Under the pieces are notes generated by a model that was not told where the DNA came from, ran no database searches, and saw nothing but the letters and a program-made list of their open reading frames with translations. The translations under genes were made by a program, and so were the position numbers. Below are positions 1 to 9,255 of a DNA stretch of 64,000 nt, in pieces. The first letter of the stretch is position 1, and each line of letters opens with the position of its first letter. The DNA comes from Ruegeria sp. THAF33 (GTDB taxonomy: Bacteria; Pseudomonadota; Alphaproteobacteria; Rhodobacterales; Rhodobacteraceae), in contig NZ_CP045384.1 of assembly GCF_009363615.1 (NCBI RefSeq), positions 33,501 through 97,500 on the forward strand, written 5' to 3'.

Positions 1-2
1 GG

Positions 3-1229
3 TTCCTAACCATCCCTGCCGCCATAAGTCTTTCAGGTCTCGTGGTGGCTGGGATTGTCTTCAAGACCGAGCAAGCGCTTGTGACGTGGGGTTGGTCCGC
101 TTCCGATTGGCTCAGCGTTTCGAATCGTACTGCGAGCGATGTACTGAGCGCAATCTCGGCAGCATCCATGTCCGCATTGGTCATGGTCTATTCCATTGTT
201 CTTCTGGTCTACACCTTGGCAGCTGGATCTATTGGCCCCAGGCTCTTGCAGCGCTTTGGCGAAGACAGGGTAAATCAGATTGCAGTTGGTTCACTTGGAG
301 CAACGTTTTTATACAGCTTGATGCTCTTGTGGTTGGTACGCGATGACACATCAGTGAACCTAGCCGTGGTGGTTGGCATAATCTATTCGATCGTCTCAGT
401 TCTATTGCTGCTGCTCTTCGTCCATACAGTATCGACGCGCGTAACCATTGATCAGGAGGCGGCGCGGATTTCTGAAGCCTTGGATCGCCAAGTGAGCACC
501 GCGATCGAAAACAGTGCAGATATTCCATCCTCAGAGGCAATCCCCGAGAAGGGAGACAAGCGCCCGGTCCCGGCTTCGGGAACTGGTTATGTGAACTCGA
601 TCAACACCGAAGAACTGGTGCGTGCGGCCAAACAAGCAGGAGCAGTCGTCGTTTTTGATGTGCAGCCTGGTGACTTTATGGTTCCATCGGACATTTTGGC
701 CAATGTTCATGGTGATATTGATGAGAGCCTCAATGATCTGGTGCAAGCGGCAGCTCCGTTGATCCCCGCGCGAGACCCTAACGGAGATATCCGTTTTTCT
801 GTCCATCTTCTCGTTGAAATCGCACTTCGGGCATTATCGCCGGGTGTCAACGACACGTTCACCGCAATTGTCTGCATCGACCGTCTATCGGCCTCTCTGG
901 CCCGTGCGTGGTCGTCCAAGCTCTGCACGGGTGTGTATCGAGATGACGACGGAGCCGTGCGGGTGGTTTACCCATCCATCACGGCACAGTCGTTGTTTCA
1001 CGACTCGATGCCAGCTCTAAGACGCGCCGCTCGGGGCAATGGCCTCGTGACGGCCGCCCTTATTCGAGCTTTGGTGCGCATTGCTGAAGCGGCTCCAGAA
1101 AAGGAAGCGTGGGCTGTTGTAGATGAACTAACCGCAGTCAGAGATGAGACCCGAGAAAGCGACATGCTGGAGCGCGATATTGATAAGTTTTGTGGTCAAA
1201 TCGAAACTGCAATGCGAGGGCTTAGTTAA
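3..1229 (+). CDS. DUF2254 family membrane protein (5' truncated)
   Basis: The frame is already open at base 3 and ends at a TAA at 1227-1229, so the true start lies upstream of the window; the GTG codons at 42 and 45 sit inside what looks like the first membrane helix and are probably not starts. Four hydrophobic segments fall in roughly the first 145 residues, followed by a soluble part of about 250 residues containing GYVNSINTEELV and SPGVNDTFTA, which match the DUF2254 inner-membrane family as I know it. The biochemical function of that family is not established. The following 278 bases have no convincing gene, so it does not appear to be in an operon with the next CDS. Confidence 0.8.
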   Translation, partial: FLTIPAAISLSGLVVAGIVFKTEQALVTWGWSASDWLSVSNRTASDVLSAISAASMSALVMVYSIVLLVYTLAAGSIGPRLLQRFGEDRVNQIAVGSLGATFLYSLMLLWLVRDDTSVNLAVVVGIIYSIVSVLLLLLFVHTVSTRVTIDQEAARISEALDRQVSTAIENSADIPSSEAIPEKGDKRPVPASGTGYVNSINTEELVRAAKQAGAVVVFDVQPGDFMVPSDILANVHGDIDESLNDLVQAAAPLIPARDPNGDIRFSVHLLVEIALRALSPGVNDTFTAIVCIDRLSASLARAWSSKLCTGVYRDDDGAVRVVYPSITAQSLFHDSMPALRRAARGNGLVTAALIRALVRIAEAAPEKEAWAVVDELTAVRDETRESDMLERDIDKFCGQIETAMRGLS

Positions 1230-1507
1230 ACTTCCCTTACGCGCGTAGTCCCGTTCTGCGGGGGAGAAGTGCGTGGGCCATCCGCAGTGATATCGAGAAG
1301 AACTTGAGTGCCGGGCTTGCCTTCAAGTTAAAAAAGACGGCAAGCAGGTGATGAAAGCAGACAGCAGGGAATGATCGCATAAAGCCCAAAACGGGCGGGC
1401 ACTGAATTCAAGTAGAATTGACTTTCCCAGCTTTCAGATAAAAGGGTTGTGAGTTTCCTTCTTTAACTCGAAGTACCCCAATTCATGCCAAGGTGGGAGG
1501 AGTTGCT

Positions 1508-2236
1508 ATGAAAACAACGGTTGTGACTGGCGCCGCGGGAGGGATGGGGAAGTCCATCTGCCGCCAATTGCGGGCAGATGGGGTCCACGTCGTTGGACTG
1601 GACCTTAATGAAGGGGGTCTGGACGAACTGGCAACAGAATTGGGCCCAGATTTCACGCCGATCTCCGTTGACCTAACGGATTCCATGGCTATCGCTCAGA
1701 CGTTTGATGGCATTAAGTCAGCGCACGGCGGTCTGGATGCTTTGGTAAACAACGCGGGCACCTGCTTCATGTCCGACTTCCCGCACATTCCGCCCGAGGA
1801 ACTCGAAAAACAGATGGCAATCAACTTTAACTCTGCGTTCCATTGTTGCCAGCAGGCGGTTCAGTTGATGTTGGAACGCGAAGGCATCAAAAAGATTGTG
1901 AATATCTCTTCGAACGGAGCTTACAATTTCGATGTGTTCGACCCTCCGCACTACCGGGCGTCAAAGGCAGCAATGGATACCCTAACGAAAGACCTTGCCC
2001 GTCGATACGCAAATGAAAAAATCTGTGTGAATTCGCTGGCACCTGCCATGACCGAGACACCTTTGTTCAATGTCTTGACCGAGGAAGTCTTGGAGAAAGC
2101 CGTTAGTGCCATGCCGCATGGTCGCGCGATGCGGCCCGAGCAAATCGCCTCTTGGGTCAGTTTTCTCATTTCGCCGGCCGGTGATGTTTCCAGCGGGAAC
2201 GTGATTATTCTGAATCAAGGGCGCGACGTCAGATAA
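1508..2236 (+). CDS. SDR family NAD(P)-dependent oxidoreductase
   Basis: This is a classical short-chain dehydrogenase/reductase of 242 residues, the normal family length. The N-terminal Rossmann glycine motif TGAAGGMG is at residues 7-14, NNAG at 81-84, the catalytic serine region NISS at 132-135, and the YxxxK pair is Y149/K153 (YRASK). I chose the ATG at 1508 because GGAGG lies 7 bases upstream; the in-frame GTG at 1493 would place the Shine-Dalgarno inside the gene. The substrate cannot be read from the sequence. It precedes a leftward MBL hydrolase and is therefore convergent with it, so it is probably transcribed alone. Confidence 0.85.
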   Translation: MKTTVVTGAAGGMGKSICRQLRADGVHVVGLDLNEGGLDELATELGPDFTPISVDLTDSMAIAQTFDGIKSAHGGLDALVNNAGTCFMSDFPHIPPEELEKQMAINFNSAFHCCQQAVQLMLEREGIKKIVNISSNGAYNFDVFDPPHYRASKAAMDTLTKDLARRYANEKICVNSLAPAMTETPLFNVLTEEVLEKAVSAMPHGRAMRPEQIASWVSFLISPAGDVSSGNVIILNQGRDVR

Positions 2237-2285
2237 CTGGCAGGCGCGACATCACTTTTCGGGAAAAGTGAGCCACAGGTTGGGA

Positions 2286-3041
2286 TCAACGGTAGACTTC
2301 TGGTGCTTTCTTCAGAACGGGCCACTGCTTGGGACAATGCCCATAGATTACAAAGGCATCTCGTTCGGATGCTAGACGCATCAACCTGTCTGCGCTGGCA
2401 ATCGCGGCATCTTCGTCCCATGAGCCGGCAAACTTATCGTCGATTTCTGCCGGTCGGGAAATTGCATCACTCGTTAACAAAATTGCACCCGAAGGAAGAT
2501 CGACCATTACTGCGATCTGGCCAGGCGCATGACCGGGTGAGGCCAAAACGAAGATGCCCGGTCCAATCTCTGCGTCGCCTTCAACCAAGAGATAATCCTG
2601 ATCGGGCCATTCCAAAGGCCGTATATCGCCCCAATACAATGGGCGAGGCAAGGCTCGCTCCGCGGAAGAGATAAGAATTGGACTGCTTGGAAAGTCGCCC
2701 AATGCGCCGATATGGTCGATATGAGTGTGCGTACAAATCTGCAATGTGATGTCTGACGGAGTCAGTCCGAGTTTTGCCAGTTGTGCGCATGGCAGATTGT
2801 CTGGTTCACACTTCAGGACCTCGCCGAACTCGTCCAATCGATCTTCTTTGACTGCGGCGTCGGTATCGGTCGCGTATTTTTCAGGAAACCCAGTGTCGAT
2901 AAGTATTGCTTCTCCTAAGTCCGTCCGGACCAGAAACCCGCAGATCCCAATAATGCGGCCGGTGGAATGGACCTTGAACAGCCCGTAGTCCAGAACTGCC
3001 AAGTCACTCGGTCGCCCTTTGACAAATCCTTCTGCTTGCAC
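2286..3041 (-). CDS. MBL-fold metallohydrolase, N-acyl homoserine lactonase-like
   Basis: The 251-residue product has the metallo-beta-lactamase zinc signature HTHIDH at residues 105-110, then SPGHAPGQ, LLTSDA and a late YGHCPKQW histidine, the order of metal ligands in dinuclear MBL hydrolases. Overall layout and length resemble AHL lactonases of the AiiA/AttM group, so quorum-signal lactone hydrolysis is a reasonable inference, but other lactones are equally possible. The start is a GTG with GGGAGAG just upstream. It diverges from the aminotransferase at 3083 with only 41 bases between the two starts, which suggests shared regulation. No LuxI/LuxR genes are seen in the window. Confidence 0.75.
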   Translation of the reverse strand: MQAEGFVKGRPSDLAVLDYGLFKVHSTGRIIGICGFLVRTDLGEAILIDTGFPEKYATDTDAAVKEDRLDEFGEVLKCEPDNLPCAQLAKLGLTPSDITLQICTHTHIDHIGALGDFPSSPILISSAERALPRPLYWGDIRPLEWPDQDYLLVEGDAEIGPGIFVLASPGHAPGQIAVMVDLPSGAILLTSDAISRPAEIDDKFAGSWDEDAAIASADRLMRLASERDAFVIYGHCPKQWPVLKKAPEVYR

Positions 3042-3082
3042 AGACTCTCTCCCTGATTGACTACAAGGATTTTGAGTACAGC

Positions 3083-4207
3083 ATGAAAGTCAAGATACAC
3101 ACACTTTTTCAGTACCTGCTGGATACCACCGAAGCGGATCCAGAAGCTTTCGTTGGGTTTTCCTTGTCAGAGTCGCCGCGTTTGGGTGAGTTCATGGATG
3201 CGTTGGACCCAGCACTGCCGCTGGATTGGAACCAAAAAAGCTTTCGGGGCCTGCCTGCTTTACGACGACATGTCTTGGACCGCGCAGGCTTGTCTGATGT
3301 TTGCAAACCAGACGATGTTCTGATCACCGCAGGCGCTGCGGAAGCCAATTATCTTGCATTCATGCAATTGGTCCAACCGGGCGACGAAGTCGTAACAGAA
3401 CGCCCAGGCTGGCCGCAAGTGGGCGTCTTGGCAGAGGCTGATGGCGCGACTCTCAAAGTTGTAGACCGAGAAGAGAGCGCTGGTTGGTTATTGCCGCTGG
3501 ACGAAGTTGAAGCCGCAGTAACAGCGCGCACGCGGCTCATCTTTGTCACCAACCCCAATAACCCAACCGGCCGCCTGATGACCCGGGCAGAGCTGGAAAG
3601 GCTTGTACAAATTGCAGACCGTGTCGGCGCATGGCTGGTTGTTGATGAAGTTTACGCAGGATTGGAATGGGACGGGTCCCGTGCCCCTTCGATTGCCGGT
3701 TTGTATCCGAGGGGTATCACGACGGGCAGCGTTTCCAAAGCATTGGGGCTCCAGGGGCTGCGCACCGGCTGGATGATTTGCCGTGATCCCGATCTGATTT
3801 GGGATGCCATAATTCTGCGAGAAAACTCTAGCGAGATTATGAATATACTCGGCGAAGTCATTGCCGAAATCGCTTTAAGGCCTGACCGATACAATCAGTC
3901 AATGAAAACTGTGCGCGCAGCTGGGATGAAAACACTGGAACGCCTTGATCGGTTTGTTGCCGAACAACCCCGCCTCGATTGGTTCAAACCTCAGGCTGGA
4001 TTGATTGGTTTGGCACGGCTTGACGGGATTGATGGCGATGTTTTCGCCAAACGCTTGCTCGCCGATCCGTACCGAACATTTCTTTTACCGGGCTCGTCTT
4101 ACGGGATGCAGAACCACGTCCGACTAGGCGTCGGAGGAGGTGCTGCTGCCAATCTCAACCTTGGCCTAGAGCGCATGGGCGAACTGTTGGCGAACTGGCA
4201 GACTTAG
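3083..4207 (+). CDS. PLP-dependent class I/II aminotransferase
   Basis: This 374-residue protein is a fold-type I aminotransferase. NPNNPTG lies near residue 157, the cofactor aspartate in VVDEVYAG near 187, the Schiff-base lysine in SVSKALGLQGLRTGW near 218, and the carboxylate-binding arginine region NHVRLGVGGG near the C terminus. It probably transfers an amino group between an amino acid and a 2-oxo acid in the cytoplasm. The exact substrate is unknown. It is divergent from the MBL hydrolase, and a catabolic pairing of lactone or amino-acid derivatives is possible but speculative. A 180-base gap with no visible gene follows. Confidence 0.85.
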   Translation: MKVKIHTLFQYLLDTTEADPEAFVGFSLSESPRLGEFMDALDPALPLDWNQKSFRGLPALRRHVLDRAGLSDVCKPDDVLITAGAAEANYLAFMQLVQPGDEVVTERPGWPQVGVLAEADGATLKVVDREESAGWLLPLDEVEAAVTARTRLIFVTNPNNPTGRLMTRAELERLVQIADRVGAWLVVDEVYAGLEWDGSRAPSIAGLYPRGITTGSVSKALGLQGLRTGWMICRDPDLIWDAIILRENSSEIMNILGEVIAEIALRPDRYNQSMKTVRAAGMKTLERLDRFVAEQPRLDWFKPQAGLIGLARLDGIDGDVFAKRLLADPYRTFLLPGSSYGMQNHVRLGVGGGAAANLNLGLERMGELLANWQT

Positions 4208-4390
4208 GACATTTGTTTTGACGGTTCTGGCTGCAAAGTCGGTCTAACAGTGCAGCCCGATCAAAGCTGATACTAAGCCCAATTGTGGTTCAAGTTCGCC
4301 TACCTTGTGTTGAAAGTTCTTTCGCTAGAATAACGCTGTCGGCGCGCTATCTCGCAGAAGGAACAGCCTAATACACAATCCGGGTCCGCA

Positions 4391-4864
4391 ATGACAGCTT
4401 TGACGATTGAAGACGTGCAAGACTATCCGCGGCCACCTGCGCTGCGGGAGATGCCCCATAACGTGCGGATAGAGTTTGGCGGTCGAACAATCGTAGAAAC
4501 CGATCAGGCGTTTCAGGTTCTCGAAACCCACCACGCCCCAACGTACTACATCCCACCGCATGACATTGATGCCGTTCTGACAAAAACCTCGGTCAGGTCA
4601 TACTGCGAATGGAAGGGCGTTGCGAGTTACTGGGACGTTCAGAGCGGGGCGGCCAAGGCCACAAAAGCCGCATGGAGTTACGGGGAACCAACCACCAGGT
4701 TTGAACAGATAAAGGGCTATGTCGCCTTTTACGCCGGTCTTATGGACGGTTGTTTCGTTGGCAAGCATCGCGTGATCCCGCAACCCGGGGACTTTTATGG
4801 AGGTTGGGTCACCGAAAATTTGAAAGGTCGCATCAAAGGCTCTCCGGGCACGGAATTTTGGTGA
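4391..4864 (+). CDS. DUF427 domain-containing protein
   Basis: The 157-residue soluble protein matches the DUF427 family: a GGRTIVETDQAFQVLET strand pair near residue 40, then THHAPTYYIPPHDI, a CEWKGVASYWDV segment and a C-terminal ENLKGRIKGSPGTEFW tail. The family is a small beta-rich fold with no agreed biochemical role. The stop at 4862-4864 lies 6 bases before the ATG of the AarF-like kinase, so the two genes are almost certainly co-transcribed. The start at 4391 is the first ATG in frame; no strong ribosome binding site is visible, so the start is less certain than the family. Confidence 0.8.
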   Translation: MTALTIEDVQDYPRPPALREMPHNVRIEFGGRTIVETDQAFQVLETHHAPTYYIPPHDIDAVLTKTSVRSYCEWKGVASYWDVQSGAAKATKAAWSYGEPTTRFEQIKGYVAFYAGLMDGCFVGKHRVIPQPGDFYGGWVTENLKGRIKGSPGTEFW

Positions 4865-4870
4865 GGATGT

Positions 4871-6190
4871 ATGACTGACCCTAAACCCTCACCAACCTCT
4901 TTGGCAGTTCCGACAAGCCGTTTGGTCCGTGTTGCCGGTTTAAGCAGCATGACGGCAGGCATTGCAGGAAACGTGGCAGTACGCGCCCTTCGAGAGATCG
5001 GTCGCGGTGCGCGACCCGATATGCGTGGTTTGTTGATGGCCCCAGTTAACGTGACACGGATCGCGGATCAGCTTTCACGCATGCGAGGGGCAGCGATGAA
5101 GGTGGGGCAGCTGATTTCGATGGATGCAGGCGAGGTCTTGCCACCTGAGCTGGCTGACATCATGGCACGTTTGCGGGATCAGGCGCATTTCATGCCACCG
5201 AAGCAATTGCGTGACGTCCTGAACCGAACCTGGGGTACAGATTGGCGCAAATCCTTCAAAACTTTCAATGTAAGGCCCATTGCGGCGGCGAGTATCGGGC
5301 AAGTACATCGTGCAACTTTGAAAGACGGGCGCGATGTGGCGATCAAAGTGCAATATCCCGGTATCGCTCGCAGTATTGACAGCGATATTGCCAATGTGGC
5401 CGCGTTGGTTCGAATGTCCGGTCTACTTCCCAAAAGCTTTGATCTGGGGCCGTATATCCAAGAGGCGCGCAGTCAATTACGTGAAGAAACGGATTATGAA
5501 CGCGAGGGGCGGCACATGCGCCACTTTGCTGACCTCTTGCAGGGTGATGAAGCCTTCGAAATTCCGGAGTTCTTTCCGGATTGGAGCACTCCCGAAGTTC
5601 TTACGATGTCCTTTCTGGAAAGTCGCCCTATCGAGACCGTGAGTGATGCGACCAGAGAGGAACGCAATCGAGTCTCAGAAGCCTTGGTCGATCTCACGCT
5701 GCGCGAGGTTTTCGAGTTCGGTATCATGCAAAGCGATCCAAATTTTGCCAATTACCGATACAACCCGTCAAATGGGAAGATCAGCCTCTTGGATTTTGGC
5801 GCGGCCCGAGCCCTGCAACCATCGGCAATTGATGGGTATATGCATCTGCTGCGTGCAGGCCTGCGGGAAGATGACGAAGAGCTTCGTAACGCTGCCATCC
5901 AATTGAAGCTTGTTGAAGGTGATGGCCCGTTCGACGACCGGATCCTCGGAATGATCCGCAGTGTCTTCGACGCAATCCTATCCGCGAATGAATATGATTT
6001 TTCTGACCGAACGCTCTCCAACCACCTGAACAAGGAAGGCATGGCCTTGGCCCGGGCCGGGTATATCCCGCCCCCAATGCGAATGGATATTCTTTACCTC
6101 CAGCGAAAGATTGGGGGGATATTCTTGTTGGCCACGCGATTGAGTGCCTCGCTGCCTGTAAAGGCGCTTCTTGCAAAGTATGTCATCTGA
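4871..6190 (+). CDS. AarF/ABC1/UbiB (ADCK-like) atypical kinase
   Basis: This 439-residue protein is an ABC1/ADCK-type protein-kinase-like ATPase. The family-specific KxGQ motif is KVGQLISMD near residue 77, the A-rich loop replacing the glycine loop is AAASIGQVHRA near 137, the ATP lysine is in VAIKVQYPG near 157, the catalytic region is QSDPNFANY near 289, and the metal-binding motif is DFGAAR near 309. Family members (Coq8, UbiB) support ubiquinone biosynthesis or lipid extraction at the membrane; this one is not next to other ubi genes, so it may be an accessory paralogue. It follows DUF427 by 6 bases. Downstream, a leftward DCC gene converges on it. Confidence 0.85.
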   Translation: MTDPKPSPTSLAVPTSRLVRVAGLSSMTAGIAGNVAVRALREIGRGARPDMRGLLMAPVNVTRIADQLSRMRGAAMKVGQLISMDAGEVLPPELADIMARLRDQAHFMPPKQLRDVLNRTWGTDWRKSFKTFNVRPIAAASIGQVHRATLKDGRDVAIKVQYPGIARSIDSDIANVAALVRMSGLLPKSFDLGPYIQEARSQLREETDYEREGRHMRHFADLLQGDEAFEIPEFFPDWSTPEVLTMSFLESRPIETVSDATREERNRVSEALVDLTLREVFEFGIMQSDPNFANYRYNPSNGKISLLDFGAARALQPSAIDGYMHLLRAGLREDDEELRNAAIQLKLVEGDGPFDDRILGMIRSVFDAILSANEYDFSDRTLSNHLNKEGMALARAGYIPPPMRMDILYLQRKIGGIFLLATRLSASLPVKALLAKYVI

Positions 6191-6365
6191 ACGACCTCCA
6201 TCCTTCCTAACCCAGCAAACCGAGCAATAGCAGAACCCGCGGCACCGATATGCGTGACCAACCCAAAACAAAGCGCGAGTACAATGCGAGCGTTGCCAAG
6301 TGCGGGTTCGAGCCCCCGTTTGACGAGCCAAACCAGCCCTTGAAAACGACCATCGTCCAGATTGA

Positions 6366-6818
6366 TCATGTCGACGAACCTGTCCCGTTAGCCGACTTCG
6401 CTCCGACCCAAGACGCGATCCTCGAAAGCATCGGTCTTAGGGGCAGGAAGCCCCGATATGCAAGCTCTAGCAAAGGCGTTATCCCCGGCAAGCTTGCCAC
6501 CCGTGCCAGCCAACGCCATTTAGGTAAAGTGCCCCACAGTTCCGTAAACGCGCGTGCACCGGATACTAGTTCTCCATCTGGTCGACGCACAGTGAAACGA
6601 TCCATAGCTTCTTGCCGCGTTAGATCTTCATCAATTCGAACATTGGGTTTTGAAACGTCGACAAACCTCAAGCGTTCAGCGCCCTCGCAGGAGGCATAGT
6701 GCTCGATCTCAACGGAGCAAAGCGGGCAAGATCCGTCGTAATAAACCGTAGCAAACGAATGATCAGTTGCGGCGTCATCAGATATGAGCGCAACCTCAGC
6801 TTTGTCCGTTTTGTCCAT
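6366..6818 (-). CDS. DCC family thiol-disulfide oxidoreductase-like protein (DUF393)
   Basis: The 150-residue product carries the DCC hallmark YYDGSCPLC with cysteines at about residues 31 and 34 close to the N terminus, then a thioredoxin-like alpha/beta fold (VSGARAFTELWGTLPKWRW, typical of DUF393). The family is presumed to act on thiols, but its reaction is not established. I chose the ATG at 6818 because GAGGT lies 9 bases upstream; the longer frame starting at 6905 adds 29 residues with no domain sense. It points away from the photolyase operon. DUF393 proteins often sit near photolyase genes in Rhodobacteraceae, as here. Confidence 0.8.
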   Translation of the reverse strand: MDKTDKAEVALISDDAATDHSFATVYYDGSCPLCSVEIEHYASCEGAERLRFVDVSKPNVRIDEDLTRQEAMDRFTVRRPDGELVSGARAFTELWGTLPKWRWLARVASLPGITPLLELAYRGFLPLRPMLSRIASWVGAKSANGTGSST

Positions 6819-7124
6819 TTTGTTTGACCTCGTCTTGTGGGCTTCATCCGTCCCGTTGCAAGACTTAGCGCAGATACCGAAGAAACGAGGGTTCAGCAGT
6901 GACATACAGATGCGTTATGAGGCCGCAACTTGTGATGATGCTAGCCAAATTTTAGCGATTGCGTCGCCTGAATAGCAGGCGTGCGGGCAATTTTGTTGAA
7001 TAAGGTGAGGGGTTTGTAGGTACCTCGCTGTTTTTCGAAAGGCACTGAAAAGTTGCCCTACCGGAAAATGACTACTGCAATCTCACAAGCTCAGCCTCAC
7101 AAGCTCAGCGGTCGGCGCAGCTCA

Positions 7125-7153
7125 TGATCCACGGGGCTTGATACCGCATAAGT
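7125..7153 (+). promoter_or_regulatory. Candidate RpoE (ChrR-type, singlet oxygen) promoter
   Basis: TGATCC at 7125-7130 and TAAGT at 7149-7153 are separated by 18 bases. This resembles the sigma-E promoter pattern of Rhodobacter sphaeroides (TGATC ... TAAGA/T), whose regulon includes photolyase genes. The downstream gene here is a photolyase. Against it, the distance to the chosen start codon is about 450 bases, so a long leader or an intervening insertion has to be assumed. Confidence 0.4.
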
Positions 7154-7294
7154 CAAGCTTACTGCCTTCGATGCGCAAACAAGATGGTCCCGTTTGAATA
7201 CCTCCCTCTTGCGTTTACAGAGCTTTCGGGGCGGATGCTCTGAGGTCCGTTGCAAACCGTGCCTGGTAGCGTTCAAATCGACGGGCTGGTCTCT

Positions 7295-7344
7295 TTATCC
7301 TTTACTCAGAAATCAGACATTATCCTTTACTCAGAAATCAGACA
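7295..7344 (+). repeat. Perfect 2 x 25 bp tandem repeat
   Basis: Bases 7295-7319 and 7320-7344 are identical and directly adjacent; the unit begins TTATCCTTTACTC and ends ATCAGACA. It lies in non-coding DNA between the promoter candidate and the photolyase gene. Two copies only, with no spacer, so it is not a CRISPR. Confidence 0.9.
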
Positions 7345-7606
7345 TTCAAATAAGACAGAGATGGGCTAACCCGCTCCTTTTTTGGTGGTTTAGGGCCCAG
7401 AGCGATCACTTACCAATGTCACCTTTGTCGGGGTCTTTTTCTCTTGGACACATGCCTTGGTTGGGTTCGCGAACGCTTCCGACATTCATGTACCGAAGGC
7501 CAATGGCTTCTCTGCAAAAAACCACGTCCTAGCGGAATGCGAGGAAGACTGGAACATAGATCCATTTCTAGTGGCCATGCGTACAAACCTTGAAAACGGA
7601 GGTATC

Positions 7607-9118
7607 GTGCAGGTCGTCTGGTTCAAACGGGATTTACGGGTAAATGATCATCAGGCACTGGCGCAAGCGTCTGAGGTCGGGCCAGTTCTGCCACTCTATG
7701 TGGTTGAACCTGAGCTTTGGCAGCAACCTGACGCGTCAACACGGCAGTGGAAGTTTGTTGCTGAGACAATCGCTGAGTTGCGTGATGACCTTGGGAAACT
7801 GGGACAACCACTCATTGTGCGCACGGGACAAATTTTGGCGGTCCTTTCCAAGTTAAAAGATCGTGGTCTGATAGACGTACTTTGGTCACATGAAGAAACA
7901 GGAAACAATTGGACTTATCAGCGGGACCGTCAGGTAGCTGCATGGTGCAGGGACCACGGCGTGCGGTGGCACGAAGTACAAAACCATGGCGTTCTTCGCA
8001 GGCTCAGGTCTCGCGATGGCTGGGCGGAACGTTGGGATCGGTTTATGGCTTTGCCCGTTGCTTCACCAGTTGCGCTTAAGCATATCGACGTAGAACCGGG
8101 CTATATTCCCACGGGGCGCGACCTTAGCTTGCGGGATGATACATGTGTTGGTCGTCAAGCCGGTGGACGAGCTGTGGGTTTGGAACGTCTGAGCAGTTTT
8201 CTGACCCACCGTGGCAAAAGATACCAACGCGAAATGTCCAGCCCCTTGGAGGGGGCCGTTGCGTGTTCGCGGCTGTCGCCCTATCTGGCTTGGGGTGCGC
8301 TTTCGATGCGCGAGGTGTCGCAAGCTACTGAAAATCAGAGACGCCGGTTGCCGCCGCAGGCAAAGGATTGGCGTAAATCGCTTCGCTCGTTTTCGGGGCG
8401 TTTGCATTGGCATTGCCATTTTATTCAGAAACTTGAGGATGAACCCCGGATTGAATTTGAAAATCTGCATCGGCTCTACGATGGTCTTCGACCGAAAGCG
8501 CCAGATGCCCAGCTCTTGACCGCATGGTCCAACGGAGAAACGGGATATCCATTTCTGGACGCATGCATGCGGTCATTGCAGGCAACGGGCTGGCTTAACT
8601 TTCGGATGCGCGCAATGGTGATGGCCACTGCAAGTTATCATCTTTGGCTGGATTGGCGGGCCCCGGGTGAGCATTTGGCGCGCATGTTTACCGACTATGA
8701 GCCGGGCATTCACTGGAGTCAGGTGCAGATGCAATCAGGCACCACTGGCATCAATACCGTGCGCATCTATAATCCGGTTAAGCAGGGCTATGATCAGGAT
8801 CCAGAAGGGTTGTTCATTCGGACATGGTTGCCGGAATTGTCCCAAATTGCGGATCAGCATATCCATGAACCCTGGAAAGCTCACAACGCGAAAGACATCA
8901 TTGGAACGCTTTATCCAGAGCGTGTTTTTGACCATCTAGCGGCAGCCAAGGCCGCGCGCGAGCGGGTTTGGGGCGTGCGCCGAAGTGCGGAGTTTCGTTC
9001 CGAAGCACACGCCATCGTGACAAAACACGCCAGCCGAAAGAATCGGCGGAATCCTCGCAAAGTCGCGCGGGCGTCTCAAAATCAAAAGCAACTCAGCCTG
9101 CCTCTGGAGGATCAGTGA
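7607..9118 (+). CDS. Cryptochrome/deoxyribodipyrimidine photolyase family protein
   Basis: The 503-residue product has the complete photolyase layout: an N-terminal alpha/beta antenna domain opening with [15 protein letters not shown], and a C-terminal helical FAD domain with [32 protein letters not shown] and [16 protein letters not shown]. These are the segments that bind FAD and the lesion in class I-like photolyases, so light-driven repair of pyrimidine dimers is likely. I chose the GTG at 7607 because GGAGG ends 4-5 bases before it and the protein then begins exactly at the antenna domain. The TGA overlaps the ATG of the next gene by one base. A cryptochrome-like signalling role cannot be excluded. 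Confidence 0.87.
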   Translation: MQVVWFKRDLRVNDHQALAQASEVGPVLPLYVVEPELWQQPDASTRQWKFVAETIAELRDDLGKLGQPLIVRTGQILAVLSKLKDRGLIDVLWSHEETGNNWTYQRDRQVAAWCRDHGVRWHEVQNHGVLRRLRSRDGWAERWDRFMALPVASPVALKHIDVEPGYIPTGRDLSLRDDTCVGRQAGGRAVGLERLSSFLTHRGKRYQREMSSPLEGAVACSRLSPYLAWGALSMREVSQATENQRRRLPPQAKDWRKSLRSFSGRLHWHCHFIQKLEDEPRIEFENLHRLYDGLRPKAPDAQLLTAWSNGETGYPFLDACMRSLQATGWLNFRMRAMVMATASYHLWLDWRAPGEHLARMFTDYEPGIHWSQVQMQSGTTGINTVRIYNPVKQGYDQDPEGLFIRTWLPELSQIADQHIHEPWKAHNAKDIIGTLYPERVFDHLAAAKAARERVWGVRRSAEFRSEAHAIVTKHASRKNRRNPRKVARASQNQKQLSLPLEDQ

Positions 9119-9255
9119 TGAAGATGCGCAAGAAAGCCGACTTACCCCAGAAGGTTTGCCCGGTCTGCCAGCGCCCGTTCACGTGGCGCAAGAAATGGGG
9201 AAACGTTTGGGATGAGGTGAAATACTGCTCGAAAAAATGCAGATCGGCTGCATGA
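9118..9255 (+). CDS. DUF2256 small CxxC protein
   Basis: This 45-residue peptide has two CxxC/CxxxC pairs (CPVCQRPF and YCSKKC) around a basic FTWRKKW segment, matching the short DUF2256 family. The pairs suggest a single zinc-binding knuckle. Its ATG overlaps the photolyase stop (ATGA), and its own stop overlaps the start of the following gene by four bases, so the three are translationally coupled. DUF2256 is commonly found beside photolyase genes, which implies a role linked to these flavoproteins, but no mechanism is known to me. Confidence 0.85.
   Translation: MKMRKKADLPQKVCPVCQRPFTWRKKWGNVWDEVKYCSKKCRSAA

Larger units (their letters stand above)
6819..7606. other. Gene-poor stretch upstream of the photolyase operon
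   Basis: About 790 bases hold no ORF that I believe. The stretch contains a 14-base repeat near 7082-7108 (two copies of a CTCACAAGCTCAG unit), a perfect 25-base tandem duplication at 7295-7344, and an RpoE-like promoter candidate at 7125-7153. The reading frame of the photolyase stays open up to 7457, but that extension carries no domain. The mixture of duplications suggests decayed mobile DNA or local slippage. Confidence 0.5.

Noticed and set aside
1508..4207. SDR, MBL hydrolase and aminotransferase as a small biosynthetic or quorum-quenching cluster.
   Set aside because: Genes point in different directions, with no shared promoter except one divergent pair, and no other pathway genes.
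7082..7344. Short direct repeats considered as a CRISPR array.
   Set aside because: Only two copies each, directly adjacent or nearly so, with no spacers and no cas genes.
7194..7532. Rightward 112-codon frame before the photolyase gene.
   Set aside because: No ribosome binding site, no domain, and it runs through the tandem repeat.
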